39,624 bases of DNA from a virus, in IMG/VR virus record IMGVR_UViG_3300042301_001828, positions 1-39,624 of that record; one strand, written 5' to 3'. How positions within the stretch are numbered: the first letter of the stretch is position 1; each line of letters begins with the position of its first letter. This document shows, in pieces, positions 26,316 through 32,323 of this stretch. The translations under genes were made by a program, and so were the position numbers. Under the pieces are notes generated by a model. The model saw nothing but the letters and a program-made list of their open reading frames with translations, was not told where the DNA came from and made no database searches.

Positions 26316-26762
26316 TTACGATAAATAAGCCCTTCCCGAAAATGCTCCGATAAAGGTTAAAACTACAGTACTTGAATTTGGATAGTTATATGACCCCTCA
26401 ACAACTGTTCCTGCTGTATCAACTACTGTAATATTAGGGGTAAACCCTAATCCATGTGTTACGTTCCATACCGCAGAGGGTACTGATTGAATGTGAACAT
26501 AACCAAGCTCTTGACTTCCAACTAAATCTGTTGGAGTTCCCCAACCTGAATCTGTTTTTGGACCATACAAATTCATGTTTGTTGTATTTAAGAAAAAATC
26601 TCCAACAATACCAATAGTATTATCTGGAGCAGATGTACCATTAAGTATTCCAGTTCCTCTTCCACCTTGTGGACCAGAGGTTCCTAATTGAACTACTACA
26701 TTTTCTTCATCAATTGTTATATTATTTATAACTTGATCAATTTCTACCTTTAATTCTGCCAT
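26316..26762 (-). CDS. Fibre-associated protein with GPQG motif, paralogue of 10931-11512
   Basis: This is a 148-residue protein with acidic lead MAELKVEIDQVINNITIDEE, then SGPQGGRGTGILNGTSAPDN, GDFFLNTTNMNLYGPKTDSG and a C-terminal fibre-tip domain (WNVTHGLGFTPNITVVDTAG, VVLTFIGAFSGRAYLS). The tip is related to that of the neighbouring fibre (VTHNLATKDVTVQ). It shares a base with the gene upstream. From these features it is a short fibre or adaptor. It is the counterpart of the 193-residue protein in the second fibre set. Confidence 0.65.
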   Translation of the reverse strand: MAELKVEIDQVINNITIDEENVVVQLGTSGPQGGRGTGILNGTSAPDNTIGIVGDFFLNTTNMNLYGPKTDSGWGTPTDLVGSQELGYVHIQSVPSAVWNVTHGLGFTPNITVVDTAGTVVEGSYNYPNSSTVVLTFIGAFSGRAYLS

Positions 26763-27115
26763 TACCTTGTTACCTCTGGAGTTACATTAAATGTACCTTC
26801 GATTAATCTATCAACAATGTTTGATGGACTTACTATTTCTAAATCATAAACGTGATTTCCTGCAGGGAAAGCAGATGTAGCACTTGCTGCAATAAATATA
26901 TCAATAGTTCCTGCAGATCCTCCAATAGTAATTCCACTTCCAGAAACTAGGGAAACAATTGGATTGTCAGAATAATATGCCTGTCTTACTTGTAATCTTG
27001 AAGAATATCCAGATAAATTAACAGGTAGATTGTCCAGGGTGTAGGTTAAAGTCCTTCTAAACGTGCTTCCTTGTGGACAGACAAAGTTTACAAGCCCTGG
27101 GGTCATATTGGGCAC
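26762..27115 (-). CDS. Tail or baseplate structural protein, paralogue of 11512-11892
   Basis: This is a 117-residue beta-rich protein: QGSTFRRTLTYTLDNLPVN, LSGYSSRLQVRQAY, AGNHVYDLEIVSPSN, EGTFNVTPEVTR. This layout is common in the small proteins that precede fibre genes in pelagic phages and resembles the BppU-like N-terminal domain. AGGAG lies about 9 nt before ATG 27115 and an extended -10 (TGGTATAAT) lies at 27142-27150, so this gene probably starts a unit. Confidence 0.65.
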   Translation of the reverse strand: MPNMTPGLVNFVCPQGSTFRRTLTYTLDNLPVNLSGYSSRLQVRQAYYSDNPIVSLVSGSGITIGGSAGTIDIFIAASATSAFPAGNHVYDLEIVSPSNIVDRLIEGTFNVTPEVTR

Positions 27116-27141
27116 TCCTATTTAAATTTTCTTACTCTTTT

Positions 27142-27150
27142 ATTATACCA
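27142..27150 (-). promoter_or_regulatory. Extended -10 promoter TGGTATAAT
   Basis: Perfect extended -10 on the minus strand, 26 nt upstream of ATG 27115 and upstream of an AGGAG ribosome binding site. It is identical to the element at 11911-11919. Confidence 0.5.
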
Positions 27151-27157
27151 AACTATT

Positions 27158-27472
27158 TTATTTCTTATCTGCAATATATGCTACTAAAACATCATGAATT
27201 ACTTTAACTTCACCAGTTAATTGCTTAAGATCTGATTTAATTTCATTTTGATTGGATCCAAGATTATTTACCTTGTCTGCCATGCTAGATCCGCCATTTG
27301 GGAATATTTGATGTTCTACACGATCAAGGCGATCTGCTATTGTTCTACCTTTTTCATCTTTACCAAGAATTCTTTCAAATTTTCTTACCGTTGCATATCC
27401 AACACCTAATATAGCGGTAAGAGATAAAAACATTTGCCAGTTTTCGACAAACATCGCTATTGAATTATTCAT
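27158..27472 (-). CDS. DUF2746-like membrane protein (possible holin or lysis accessory)
   Basis: This is a 104-residue protein with one N-terminal membrane helix (about 10-27, WQMFLSLTAILGVGYATV), followed by a basic stop-transfer region. A predicted coiled coil follows (RLDRVEHQIFPNGGSSM, VNNLGSNQNEIKSDL, LTGEVKVIHDVLVAYI). This plan fits small DUF2746-type proteins of actinobacteriophages, which often lie with lysis genes. It is thus a second membrane-protein candidate for lysis besides 9326-9604. The function is inferred from topology only. Confidence 0.55.
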   Translation of the reverse strand: MNNSIAMFVENWQMFLSLTAILGVGYATVRKFERILGKDEKGRTIADRLDRVEHQIFPNGGSSMADKVNNLGSNQNEIKSDLKQLTGEVKVIHDVLVAYIADKK

Positions 27473-27541
27473 TGTTTTATGGTATACTCCAAAGTAAGAC
27501 TTAAAAACAATTATAACATATAAATAACATAGGAGTAATAA

Positions 27542-27763
27542 ATGCCTGATACTAAAGAAGAAGTTAAAAAAGTATTGAAAATTTCAGATCGTTGTGATAG
27601 ATGTGGTGCTCAAGCTTTTGTACTTGCTACTGGAGTTTCGGGGGATTTATATTTCTGTGGTCATCATTATAATAAATATGAATATTCAATTACTCAATGG
27701 GCTTATAAGATTGTAAATGAATTAGATACTATTAATGAAAAGTCTGCAAGTAGTAATATTTAG
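27542..27763 (+). CDS. DUF7455-like zinc-binding protein, opposite strand
   Basis: This 73-residue protein matches the DUF7455 pattern of actinobacteria and their phages: ISDRCDRCGAQAFVLAT, then GDLYFCGHHYNKY. C-x2-C and C-x2-H would bind one zinc ion. The role of the family is not known. It is transcribed against its neighbours, with its own AT-rich leader (TATAAAT-like) and AGGAG 7 nt before the ATG. It is the clearest sign, from protein families, that the host is an actinobacterium. Confidence 0.8.
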   Translation: MPDTKEEVKKVLKISDRCDRCGAQAFVLATGVSGDLYFCGHHYNKYEYSITQWAYKIVNELDTINEKSASSNI

Positions 27764-27794
27764 TATATTGTTCTACAAGCCATTAATGTTTTCC

Positions 27795-29411
27795 TTAAAG
27801 TTCTGCACTCGCCGTCCATGCACCGTTAGCAACGGTAATAGTTGATACACCGCCATAAGAAAGCAAAAATCCTGTATGATGCGGTGAAAACGCACCAGTA
27901 GTAGCAAAACTAGAATTTAATGCTCCACTACTGCTGTAAATACTCCATGTTCCTGCGTTTCCATTCTCTGCATTAAATGCAACCATGTCTGGAGCTCTAC
28001 GCATTGGTACAGGAAATCTTTGAAAATTTGCGTAATTATTTCCAACCGTAGTAGAAAAAATAGTTAATTGATTTCCACTACCTGGACCAGTTCCTAAGCC
28101 ATTTGCAGGGGTAACATCTATTGGAAATGATTTGCAAAAATACCTTTGGCATAAAGAAATTTCTGTACCAATAGGACGTTGTTCAAATGGTGTAGCAATA
28201 GTTCCATTTTCCAATTGAACACCCCATAAATCAAATGTTCCAGTTTGAGTACCACTTCCACCGCCTGTAAACCAGAATTGAACACTGAGATAACTATTTG
28301 CACCAACGGTCTTACCAGTAATACTTGGCACTGCAAAAGTATATGTGTATCTATTCCATGTACTTGAAATAGATTTAACATCTAAAGATGTATAACTTAC
28401 TGTTGTGCTTCCACTAGTTCCAAAATTTTGGTCAAGCCTGACCCAAAGATTTTTAGTAGCATTTGCTTTTGCAAAGAAAGAAAGAGTTACCGTTTGTCCA
28501 GCAAGAGTGCGGACATCTTCAATGCGTTGTTCAATAATAGAATAAGCCCCACCAGAAACAACTGACCTAAAAAAGTAAGTTGGTTCATATCCAGTAATTG
28601 GATTACCTGGCGTAAAATTTTGACGAGTCCAAGTTGTTGTTGTATCTGTTGTTGATACCCATCTATCTGCGGTGTATACGCTGTTGCCGCTAAAAGAGGT
28701 TCCACGTTGCCAGATATCCATACCACCATTAATAATGGCATTACGGAAACCTGTTTGTACTGCTGGAACTATTGGAGCATATGTAGTAGAAGCAGATATC
28801 TCTGTTAAATAGGTGTTAGTGTCTAGTGACCAGGATAACATTCCCATTCCATAGTTTGCAAAATTAACTATTCCACTTTGAATAGTAATATTTCCAAATG
28901 TACTAGAGAGTGTTGATAAAGCACCATTAAGTGGCTGATATGTAGAACTTGCTGTAGATGTATCTAATTTATTTCCAAGTGCTGTTGTAATTGTGGATGC
29001 ATAGTTTGCATCATCACCTAGTGCTGCTGCAAGTTCATTTAGAGTATTTAATGTGGATGGAGCTGAATCAACAATTGCTGCAACTGCTGCTGCAGAAGCG
29101 GAACTTAAATCAATGTTGTTTAATTCAGTCTTTGTAGCATATGTTGTACTTGCAGAAGCTTGTGTAATATATGTAGTAGAAGCAGAAGATTGTGTTAAAT
29201 ATGGGGATAAATTAATATTTCCAACTTGTTGATTTACATATGAAGTTGTTGCAAAAGTGCTAGGAATAACGCTTGCAGATATTTTTCCATCAATAATTTC
29301 AGGGTAATCAGCAGTTAAATCAATACCAACAATATCCCAGGCAGTTCCATTAAATTCATATCCGTCAAAAATTTGACCAACAGAGGCGGATCCAGGAAAT
29401 ATTGTAGCCAT
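27795..29411 (-). CDS. Tail fibre protein with carbohydrate-binding-like C-terminus
   Basis: This is a 538-residue fibre. The N-terminus (MATIFPGSASVGQIFDGYEF, GTAWDIVGIDLTADYP) is followed by spacer repeats PYLTQSSASTTYITQASAST and a coiled segment (APSTLNTLNELAAALGDDAN). From about residue 225 a domain begins RNAIINGGMDIWQRGTSF, then TADRWVSTTD, EQRIEDVRTLAGQTVTLSFF, FDLWGVQLENGTIATPFEQR, CQRYFCKSFP. This jelly-roll-like receptor-binding region is widespread at phage fibre tips. An extended -10 (TGATATAAT) lies 9 nt before the ATG and no ribosome binding site is seen. Confidence 0.8.
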   Translation of the reverse strand: MATIFPGSASVGQIFDGYEFNGTAWDIVGIDLTADYPEIIDGKISASVIPSTFATTSYVNQQVGNINLSPYLTQSSASTTYITQASASTTYATKTELNNIDLSSASAAAVAAIVDSAPSTLNTLNELAAALGDDANYASTITTALGNKLDTSTASSTYQPLNGALSTLSSTFGNITIQSGIVNFANYGMGMLSWSLDTNTYLTEISASTTYAPIVPAVQTGFRNAIINGGMDIWQRGTSFSGNSVYTADRWVSTTDTTTTWTRQNFTPGNPITGYEPTYFFRSVVSGGAYSIIEQRIEDVRTLAGQTVTLSFFAKANATKNLWVRLDQNFGTSGSTTVSYTSLDVKSISSTWNRYTYTFAVPSITGKTVGANSYLSVQFWFTGGGSGTQTGTFDLWGVQLENGTIATPFEQRPIGTEISLCQRYFCKSFPIDVTPANGLGTGPGSGNQLTIFSTTVGNNYANFQRFPVPMRRAPDMVAFNAENGNAGTWSIYSSSGALNSSFATTGAFSPHHTGFLLSYGGVSTITVANGAWTASAEL

Positions 29412-29420
29412 AGTATTCTT

Positions 29421-29429
29421 ATTATATCA
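29421..29429 (-). promoter_or_regulatory. Extended -10 promoter TGATATAAT, near-leaderless
   Basis: On the minus strand this 9-mer ends 9 nt before ATG 29411. The same 9-mer at the same distance stands before 30328. Confidence 0.5.
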
Positions 29430-29450
29430 TTATATAAACCACTATGCTAA

Positions 29451-29537
29451 TTAGTCTATTTCAATAACTTCTACAATATTGTCATTTGGCTTTGATGGGT
29501 CATAACCACCTATCCCATAAGTAATTTGTTGAGCCAT
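29451..29537 (-). CDS. 28-residue peptide MAQQITYGIGGYDPSK...
   Basis: This short gene starts in TAATG overlap with the fibre gene upstream. The peptide is rich in Gly, Asp and Ile, with a GIGGYDPSKPND core and an acidic end (VEVIEID). I have seen very similar short peptides in other phage fibre clusters, but no function is known to me. Translational coupling and the lack of any other frame support a real gene. Confidence 0.55.
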   Translation of the reverse strand: MAQQITYGIGGYDPSKPNDNIVEVIEID

Positions 29538-30328
29538 TATGTTGCCCTCAAATATGCTGATACAATTCCATTAGTTGTTGAAAATGCTGCAGATGCTGAA
29601 GCTGGAAATGATCCAGTAACTGATGATTGTTCATAACCAGATATCATATTTGTAAATGGACTTGTTGAACCCATTCTTTGTACACCCTGTATACTAGTTT
29701 GATTTCCACCACTTCCAAAAAAAAGAGAACTTCCAGATTGCATATTATGTGCTAGCCAATACCATCCAGGAGTTAAACTTTGATTAATAGTGATTAAATA
29801 TGCAGTATTGTTTGTAGAATAAGCAACCGTTCCAGCATCTAAAACTAAAGTTCCTGGTTTACCACCTGAATCTGTATAAATTCCAAGTCTTGCATTTCCA
29901 GCAGTAGTGACTGTTCCAGTTGAACATCCAATTCTGTCAAATGATGTAGTTTGTCCTACATAAAAGTGTCCAAAATTTGTAGAATTTAAATTACATGAAA
30001 TTCCGCTGTTATTTGCTCCTGGGTTTTTATAATATGAACCAGAGACAAAGGGTAGGTATGCTGGAGAAGTTGCAGAAGATTGAGCTAAATATATAGCAGA
30101 AGCTGAAGCCTGGGTTAGGTATGTTGTAGAAGCAGAAGAAATAGTTAAATATGTTGATAAATCAACTTCTCCACCAAAGTAACTTAAAGCAGACCATACA
30201 CTAGATCCATTGCCAATTTTAAATTTACCAGTATTTGTTTCAAAACCAACTTCGCCTGAAGCAAGGGTAGGATTAATACTAGTCCAGTTTGCTGAAGTAT
30301 CTCTTCTTAATTGAATCTTAGTTGACAT
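29537..30328 (-). CDS. Tail fibre protein
   Basis: This is a 263-residue fibre and the first large gene of the leftward structural block. The N-terminus STKIQLRRDTSANW, then NPTLASGEVGFETNTGKFKI and GNGSSVWSAL, is the well-known cap of fibre and tropism-determinant proteins. A spacer with TYLTQASASAIYLAQSSA follows, shared with two other fibres here. The C-terminal 150 residues form a beta-rich tip (GHFYVGQTTSFDRIG, LITINQSLTPGWYWLAHNMQ). TGATATAAT lies 9 nt before the ATG. Confidence 0.8.
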   Translation of the reverse strand: MSTKIQLRRDTSANWTSINPTLASGEVGFETNTGKFKIGNGSSVWSALSYFGGEVDLSTYLTISSASTTYLTQASASAIYLAQSSATSPAYLPFVSGSYYKNPGANNSGISCNLNSTNFGHFYVGQTTSFDRIGCSTGTVTTAGNARLGIYTDSGGKPGTLVLDAGTVAYSTNNTAYLITINQSLTPGWYWLAHNMQSGSSLFFGSGGNQTSIQGVQRMGSTSPFTNMISGYEQSSVTGSFPASASAAFSTTNGIVSAYLRAT

Positions 30329-30337
30329 AGTATTACA

Positions 30338-30346
30338 ATTATATCA
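30338..30346 (-). promoter_or_regulatory. Extended -10 promoter TGATATAAT, near-leaderless
   Basis: This is an extended -10 on the minus strand, ending 9 nt before ATG 30328, with no ribosome binding site between. It is the start of the leftward fibre gene series. Confidence 0.5.
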
Positions 30347-30375
30347 TTTAAATCATTTTATATAATAAAAAAAAT

Positions 30376-30402
30376 TCGCAAAATCGGCTCGCAAAAATCG
30401 GC
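30376..30402. repeat. Two tandem copies of TCGCAAAA(A)TCGGC
   Basis: TCGCAAAATCGGC (30376-30388) is followed directly by TCGCAAAAATCGGC (30389-30402). It lies 50-75 nt upstream of the first fibre gene, in a gene-free stretch. A tandem 13-14-bp repeat there could be a protein-binding site for late gene control. Confidence 0.6.
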
Positions 30403-30629
30403 AAAATAGTATATCAATCAAACCCTTATATAATATACAACTACGTTGTTCTATATCTATATATGTAAAATTTGCGGGGATATGAGAAGTATTAAGAAAT
30501 ATGCAGATATTCCCCTATATGAAGATATGTCAGATATATATGATATGGTCAATAGATATTATTGATGCTAAAGCATATGACCAGAAATGAATTTATTTAT
30601 CCCCTGAAAAATTAGACAAAAATAGATAT
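30403..30629. other. Gap without a supported gene
   Basis: From 30329 to 30629 no convincing gene was found. The stretch is very AT-rich. It holds the extended -10 (30338-30346), the tandem repeat (30376-30402) and a 27-codon rightward frame at 30482-30565. One weak rightward match to the repeated early promoter lies at 30527-30549 (ATGTCAGAT, 8 bp, TATGGT). Confidence 0.5.
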
Positions 30630-30710
30630 TTAGCTACCAGAGAGTGTAGATACAACAATTACTGATAATACTATCCAGAAGATGTATCTAATATAATCTT
30701 GATTATTCAT
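30630..30710 (-). CDS. 26-residue membrane peptide
   Basis: The peptide is MNNQDYIRYIF followed by a hydrophobic run WIVLSVIVVSTLSGS, so it is one membrane helix with a short cytoplasmic head. AGAGAGAAGC lies about 5 nt before the ATG, and the consensus-like promoter at 30799-30827 lies upstream. The function is unknown; tiny membrane peptides are common near phage lysis or superinfection functions. Confidence 0.45.
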   Translation of the reverse strand: MNNQDYIRYIFWIVLSVIVVSTLSGS

Positions 30711-30798
30711 TTGCTTCTCTCTTTGTTTTTTAATAATTCTATCCCCCTGCCCCCAACTTTTCTAAAACTTTTAGTTTTTTAAGATTCGCTGCACTCAT

Positions 30799-30827
30799 AG
30801 TGTAATTGCATTTTTTATACTTGTCAA
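30799..30827 (-). promoter_or_regulatory. Leftward sigma-70 promoter, TTGACA-17-TACACT
   Basis: On the minus strand TTGACA (30822-30827) is 17 bp from TACACT (30799-30804). It is the only strong promoter that points from the switch region into the small membrane peptide and then the whole leftward fibre block, so it is a candidate main late promoter. Confidence 0.6.
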
Positions 30828-30885
30828 ATTGAGCTGCCAGAAACATTGAACTATTAAATTATTTGTAACACAATTGTAACATATC

Positions 30886-30902
30886 ATCTCACATATTGAG
30901 AT
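30886..30902. other. Inverted repeat ATCTCA-5-TGAGAT
   Basis: A perfect 6-bp inverted repeat with a 5-nt spacer, which can extend by an AT-rich outer stem, lies about 60 bp upstream of the leftward promoter. TTGTAAC occurs twice just to its left. It could be an operator. Confidence 0.3.
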
Positions 30903-31006
30903 ATATATTCAATACCCCCGATTTCTGAAAATTTTTATATTTGCAGCTAGATCCCATTTTGAAGAAAATCTGAATATTTGTCTATGATGTATGATGCATG
31001 ATTTAT

Positions 31007-31034
31007 AAAAAAAGCTCACCTTTTATTAGTGAGC
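31007..31034 (-). terminator. Intrinsic terminator of the small leftward cluster
   Basis: Read on the minus strand, GCTCAC (31029-31034) and GTGAGC (31014-31019) form a 6-bp stem with a 9-nt loop, followed by seven T (31007-31013). It lies 18 nt after the last gene of the cluster and insulates it from the late promoter. Confidence 0.85.
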
Positions 31035-31051
31035 CCATTTTATTTTAGATT

Positions 31052-31192
31052 CTAAAAATCTTCTTCAAAGAAATTTTCATATTCTTTGTCACTATCGCAT
31101 AGTATGCAGTATGTATCTTCCCAAGCCGTTAATTTATCACCGCAAGTTAGACATTTTAGTTTAGTAATATTTTCAAATGCTAATTCATTCAT
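31052..31192 (-). CDS. Small zinc-ribbon protein, paralogue of 31729-31851
   Basis: This is a 46-residue protein with KCLTCGDKLTAWEDTYCILC, two CxxC pairs 12 residues apart, typical of a zinc ribbon, then an acidic tail (ENFFEEDF). It shares MNEL, CGDKLT.WE and the second CxxC with the 40-residue product of 31729-31851. GAGGGG precedes the ATG and overlaps the upstream stop region, with 5 nt between the genes. The function is unknown; zinc ribbons this small often bind nucleic acid or other proteins. Confidence 0.7.
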   Translation of the reverse strand: MNELAFENITKLKCLTCGDKLTAWEDTYCILCDSDKEYENFFEEDF

Positions 31193-31197
31193 GGTTA

Positions 31198-31386
31198 TTA
31201 CCCCTCAATCATTTCGATAACTACCGCACCTATTGCAGATAGTACGCCAATGATAACTGTTGCTATCATCACATTGGCAGACATAAAGTTAAAGCCAATC
31301 ACTAGTAGTTGTAGTTCAAGTAGCAATGCAGGTAATGAGAATACTGCAATGAATACTAGTGGGGCTTGTAGGTTGAATAGAAACAT
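31198..31386 (-). CDS. 62-residue membrane protein, two helices
   Basis: Two hydrophobic segments are seen: about 9-31 (LVFIAVFSLPALLLELQLLV) and about 38-58 (VMIATVIIGVLSAIGAVVIE). The chain starts MFLFNLQAP. ATG 31386 was chosen over the frame start at 31473 because a promoter of the repeated early type (31415-31437) and its usual leader (CCTACTAAGAAAG) lie between them. The function is unknown. It is the second gene of the leftward small cluster. Confidence 0.65.
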   Translation of the reverse strand: MFLFNLQAPLVFIAVFSLPALLLELQLLVIGFNFMSANVMIATVIIGVLSAIGAVVIEMIEG

Positions 31387-31414
31387 TTTGTTCTCTTTCT
31401 TAGTAGGTAGTTTT

Positions 31415-31437
31415 AATCTAGCAGGTAGGTCTGACAA
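31415..31437 (-). promoter_or_regulatory. Repeated early promoter, leftward copy 1
   Basis: TTGTCAGAC (31429-31437), 8 bp, TAGATT (31415-31420) on the minus strand, with TG one base before the -10. It serves 31386. Confidence 0.75.
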
Positions 31438-31451
31438 TTTTGGGGAGGTGC

Positions 31452-31538
31452 TTACTGGTTGATGATGAACCAACCAGCAAACACGCTGTACAATGCAACT
31501 ATTGCTAGTCCGATTGCATCTAATGTTGTAATTTCCAT
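31452..31538 (-). CDS. 28-residue membrane peptide
   Basis: The peptide MEITTLDAIGL is followed by a hydrophobic run AIVALYSVFAGWFIINQ. AGAGGAGGTAAG, a near-perfect ribosome binding site, lies just before the ATG, and a repeated-type promoter lies 29 nt upstream (31567-31589). Both support a real gene in spite of its size. The function is unknown. Confidence 0.65.
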   Translation of the reverse strand: MEITTLDAIGLAIVALYSVFAGWFIINQ

Positions 31539-31566
31539 TTCTTACCTCCTCTTATCTAATAATCTA

Positions 31567-31589
31567 AACCTAACACACCTCCCTGACAA
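31567..31589 (-). promoter_or_regulatory. Repeated early promoter, leftward copy 2
   Basis: TTGTCAGGG (31581-31589), 8 bp, TAGGTT (31567-31572) on the minus strand. It drives the 28-residue peptide. Upstream lie GACACGCCCT and GTTAACCTA, the same block that precedes the rightward promoter at 32324. Confidence 0.75.
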
Positions 31590-31636
31590 TTTCTGCCAAA
31601 TAGGGCGTGTCGTAGGTTAACAGTAGATGAACTCTT

Positions 31637-31645
31637 TTATCCACA
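31637..31645. promoter_or_regulatory. DnaA box TTATCCACA
   Basis: This is a perfect match to the bacterial DnaA box. A one-mismatch box (TGTGGAAAA) follows at 31659-31667. Confidence 0.6.
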
Positions 31646-31668
31646 TATGTGTACAACCTGTGGAAAAC

Positions 31669-31722
31669 GAGGCGCGGAATTTTTTTTATTATCTTTGTTA
31701 CGATAATTTTAAAATCCCCTGG
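31669..31722 (+). repeat. Degenerate copy of the intergenic module
   Basis: GAGGCGCGG (inverse of the GC box), TTTGTTACGAT (31694-31704), an A/T block and CCCCTGG (31716-31722) match parts of the module seen at 32204, but no rightward promoter follows. ATTATC and GATAAT around the middle form a 6-bp stem. Confidence 0.5.
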
Positions 31723-31728
31723 ACTTTT

Positions 31729-31851
31729 TTAGATTTCGTATTGTTCCATTCCATCACACATAACACAGAAAATAAATTCCCACGATGTTAGCTTATCTCC
31801 ACAGTCAAAACATTCTTCATCTGTGATGTCTTCAATTAGTAATTCATTCAT
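31729..31851 (-). CDS. Small zinc-ribbon protein behind the structured leader
   Basis: This is a 40-residue protein: MNELLIEDITDE, then CFDCGDKLTSWEF, then CVMCDGMEQYEI. Two CxxC pairs make a minimal zinc ribbon, paralogous to 31052-31192. GAAAGG lies 7-8 nt before the ATG. It is the first gene after the long structured RNA (31870-32100), which would be its 5' leader when read from the promoter at 32111-32133. This raises the chance that its expression is controlled by that RNA. Confidence 0.7.
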   Translation of the reverse strand: MNELLIEDITDEECFDCGDKLTSWEFIFCVMCDGMEQYEI

Positions 31852-31869
31852 AATGAATCCTTTCGTTAT

Positions 31870-32100
31870 GCTTAGTTTTATTTGCTAGGCTCATCAACTT
31901 TCGTTGCTTATTTGCTAGGCTCACACTAAGCGATTTAATAATGGTTAAAGGGGACTAGGACACTAGCGTGAAACTGAGACGGTGAATACTGACCTCTGTC
32001 AGCGTAGACTCCGTTTGACTTGGACTTTCAATCACATTTAGACTTGCGGTCTAAACTTTTTTCTAAGCCCTAATCCCTTTTAACCACTATTTAATTTTCT
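31870..32100 (-). ncRNA. Candidate structured RNA or leader, about 230 nt
   Basis: Two folded domains are visible on the minus strand. Domain 1 is closed by a 17-bp helix (32069-32085 with 31943-31959, one mismatch and one G-U). It encloses a perfect 7-bp hairpin (32049-32055/32037-32043, 5-nt loop), a 5-bp hairpin with 4-nt loop (31998-32002/31989-31993) and possible ACGG/CCGT pairing. Domain 2 is closed by GCTTAGT/ACTAAGC (31925-31931 with 31870-31876). It holds two copies of a 16-bp repeat (31878-31893, 31908-31923) around a CAAC-GAAA-GTTG hairpin with a GNRA tetraloop. A promoter lies just upstream (32111-32133) and a zinc-ribbon gene just downstream. It may be a free ncRNA, a riboswitch-like leader or both. 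I match it to no known RNA family. Confidence 0.65.
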
Positions 32101-32110
32101 TTATAGTAAT

Positions 32111-32133
32111 AACTTAGCATACCTGACTGACAA
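32111..32133 (-). promoter_or_regulatory. Repeated early promoter, leftward copy 3
   Basis: TTGTCAGTC (32125-32133), 8 bp, TAAGTT (32111-32116) on the minus strand, with TG one base before the -10. It is the copy nearest to the PafBC consensus TTGTCRGTG. It would start the structured RNA at about 32104. Confidence 0.7.
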
Positions 32134-32203
32134 TTTCTACCTGAATCTCACTATTTGAGACACTATTTTTGTGATGTATGTCATAGAACAAATGTTCGAA
32201 CGA

Positions 32204-32323
32204 GCCGCGCCCCTGTGGATAACTTTTGTTACGATTGTTAAGAAATGCCCTGGAATCCTGTGGATAACTTGTGGATTATTGTTAACCTAATGTTAACCTA
32301 AGACACGCCCTGAAATACCAAAA
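32204..32323 (+). repeat. Intergenic module with three DnaA boxes, candidate origin
   Basis: In order: GC box GCCGCGCCCC (32204-32213), DnaA box (32214-32222), TTTGTTACGAT (32225-32235), TTAAGAAAT (32238-32246), a second DnaA box (32259-32267), a one-mismatch box TGTGGATTA (32270-32278), GTTAACCTA twice (32281-32289, 32292-32300) and GACACGCCCTGAA. Clustered DnaA boxes beside AT-rich direct repeats are typical of replication origins. Confidence 0.6.

Noticed and set aside
30527-30549. A fifteenth rightward match to the repeated promoter (ATGTCAGAT, 8 bp, TATGGT)
   Set aside because: It lies in very AT-rich DNA with no rightward gene after it, so chance is likely.
30482-30565. A 27-codon rightward frame (MRSIKKYADIPLYEDMSDIY...)
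   Set aside because: GGGG is too close to the ATG to be a good ribosome binding site, no promoter of the early kind precedes it, and a weak promoter match lies inside it. It could be real, but I cannot support it.
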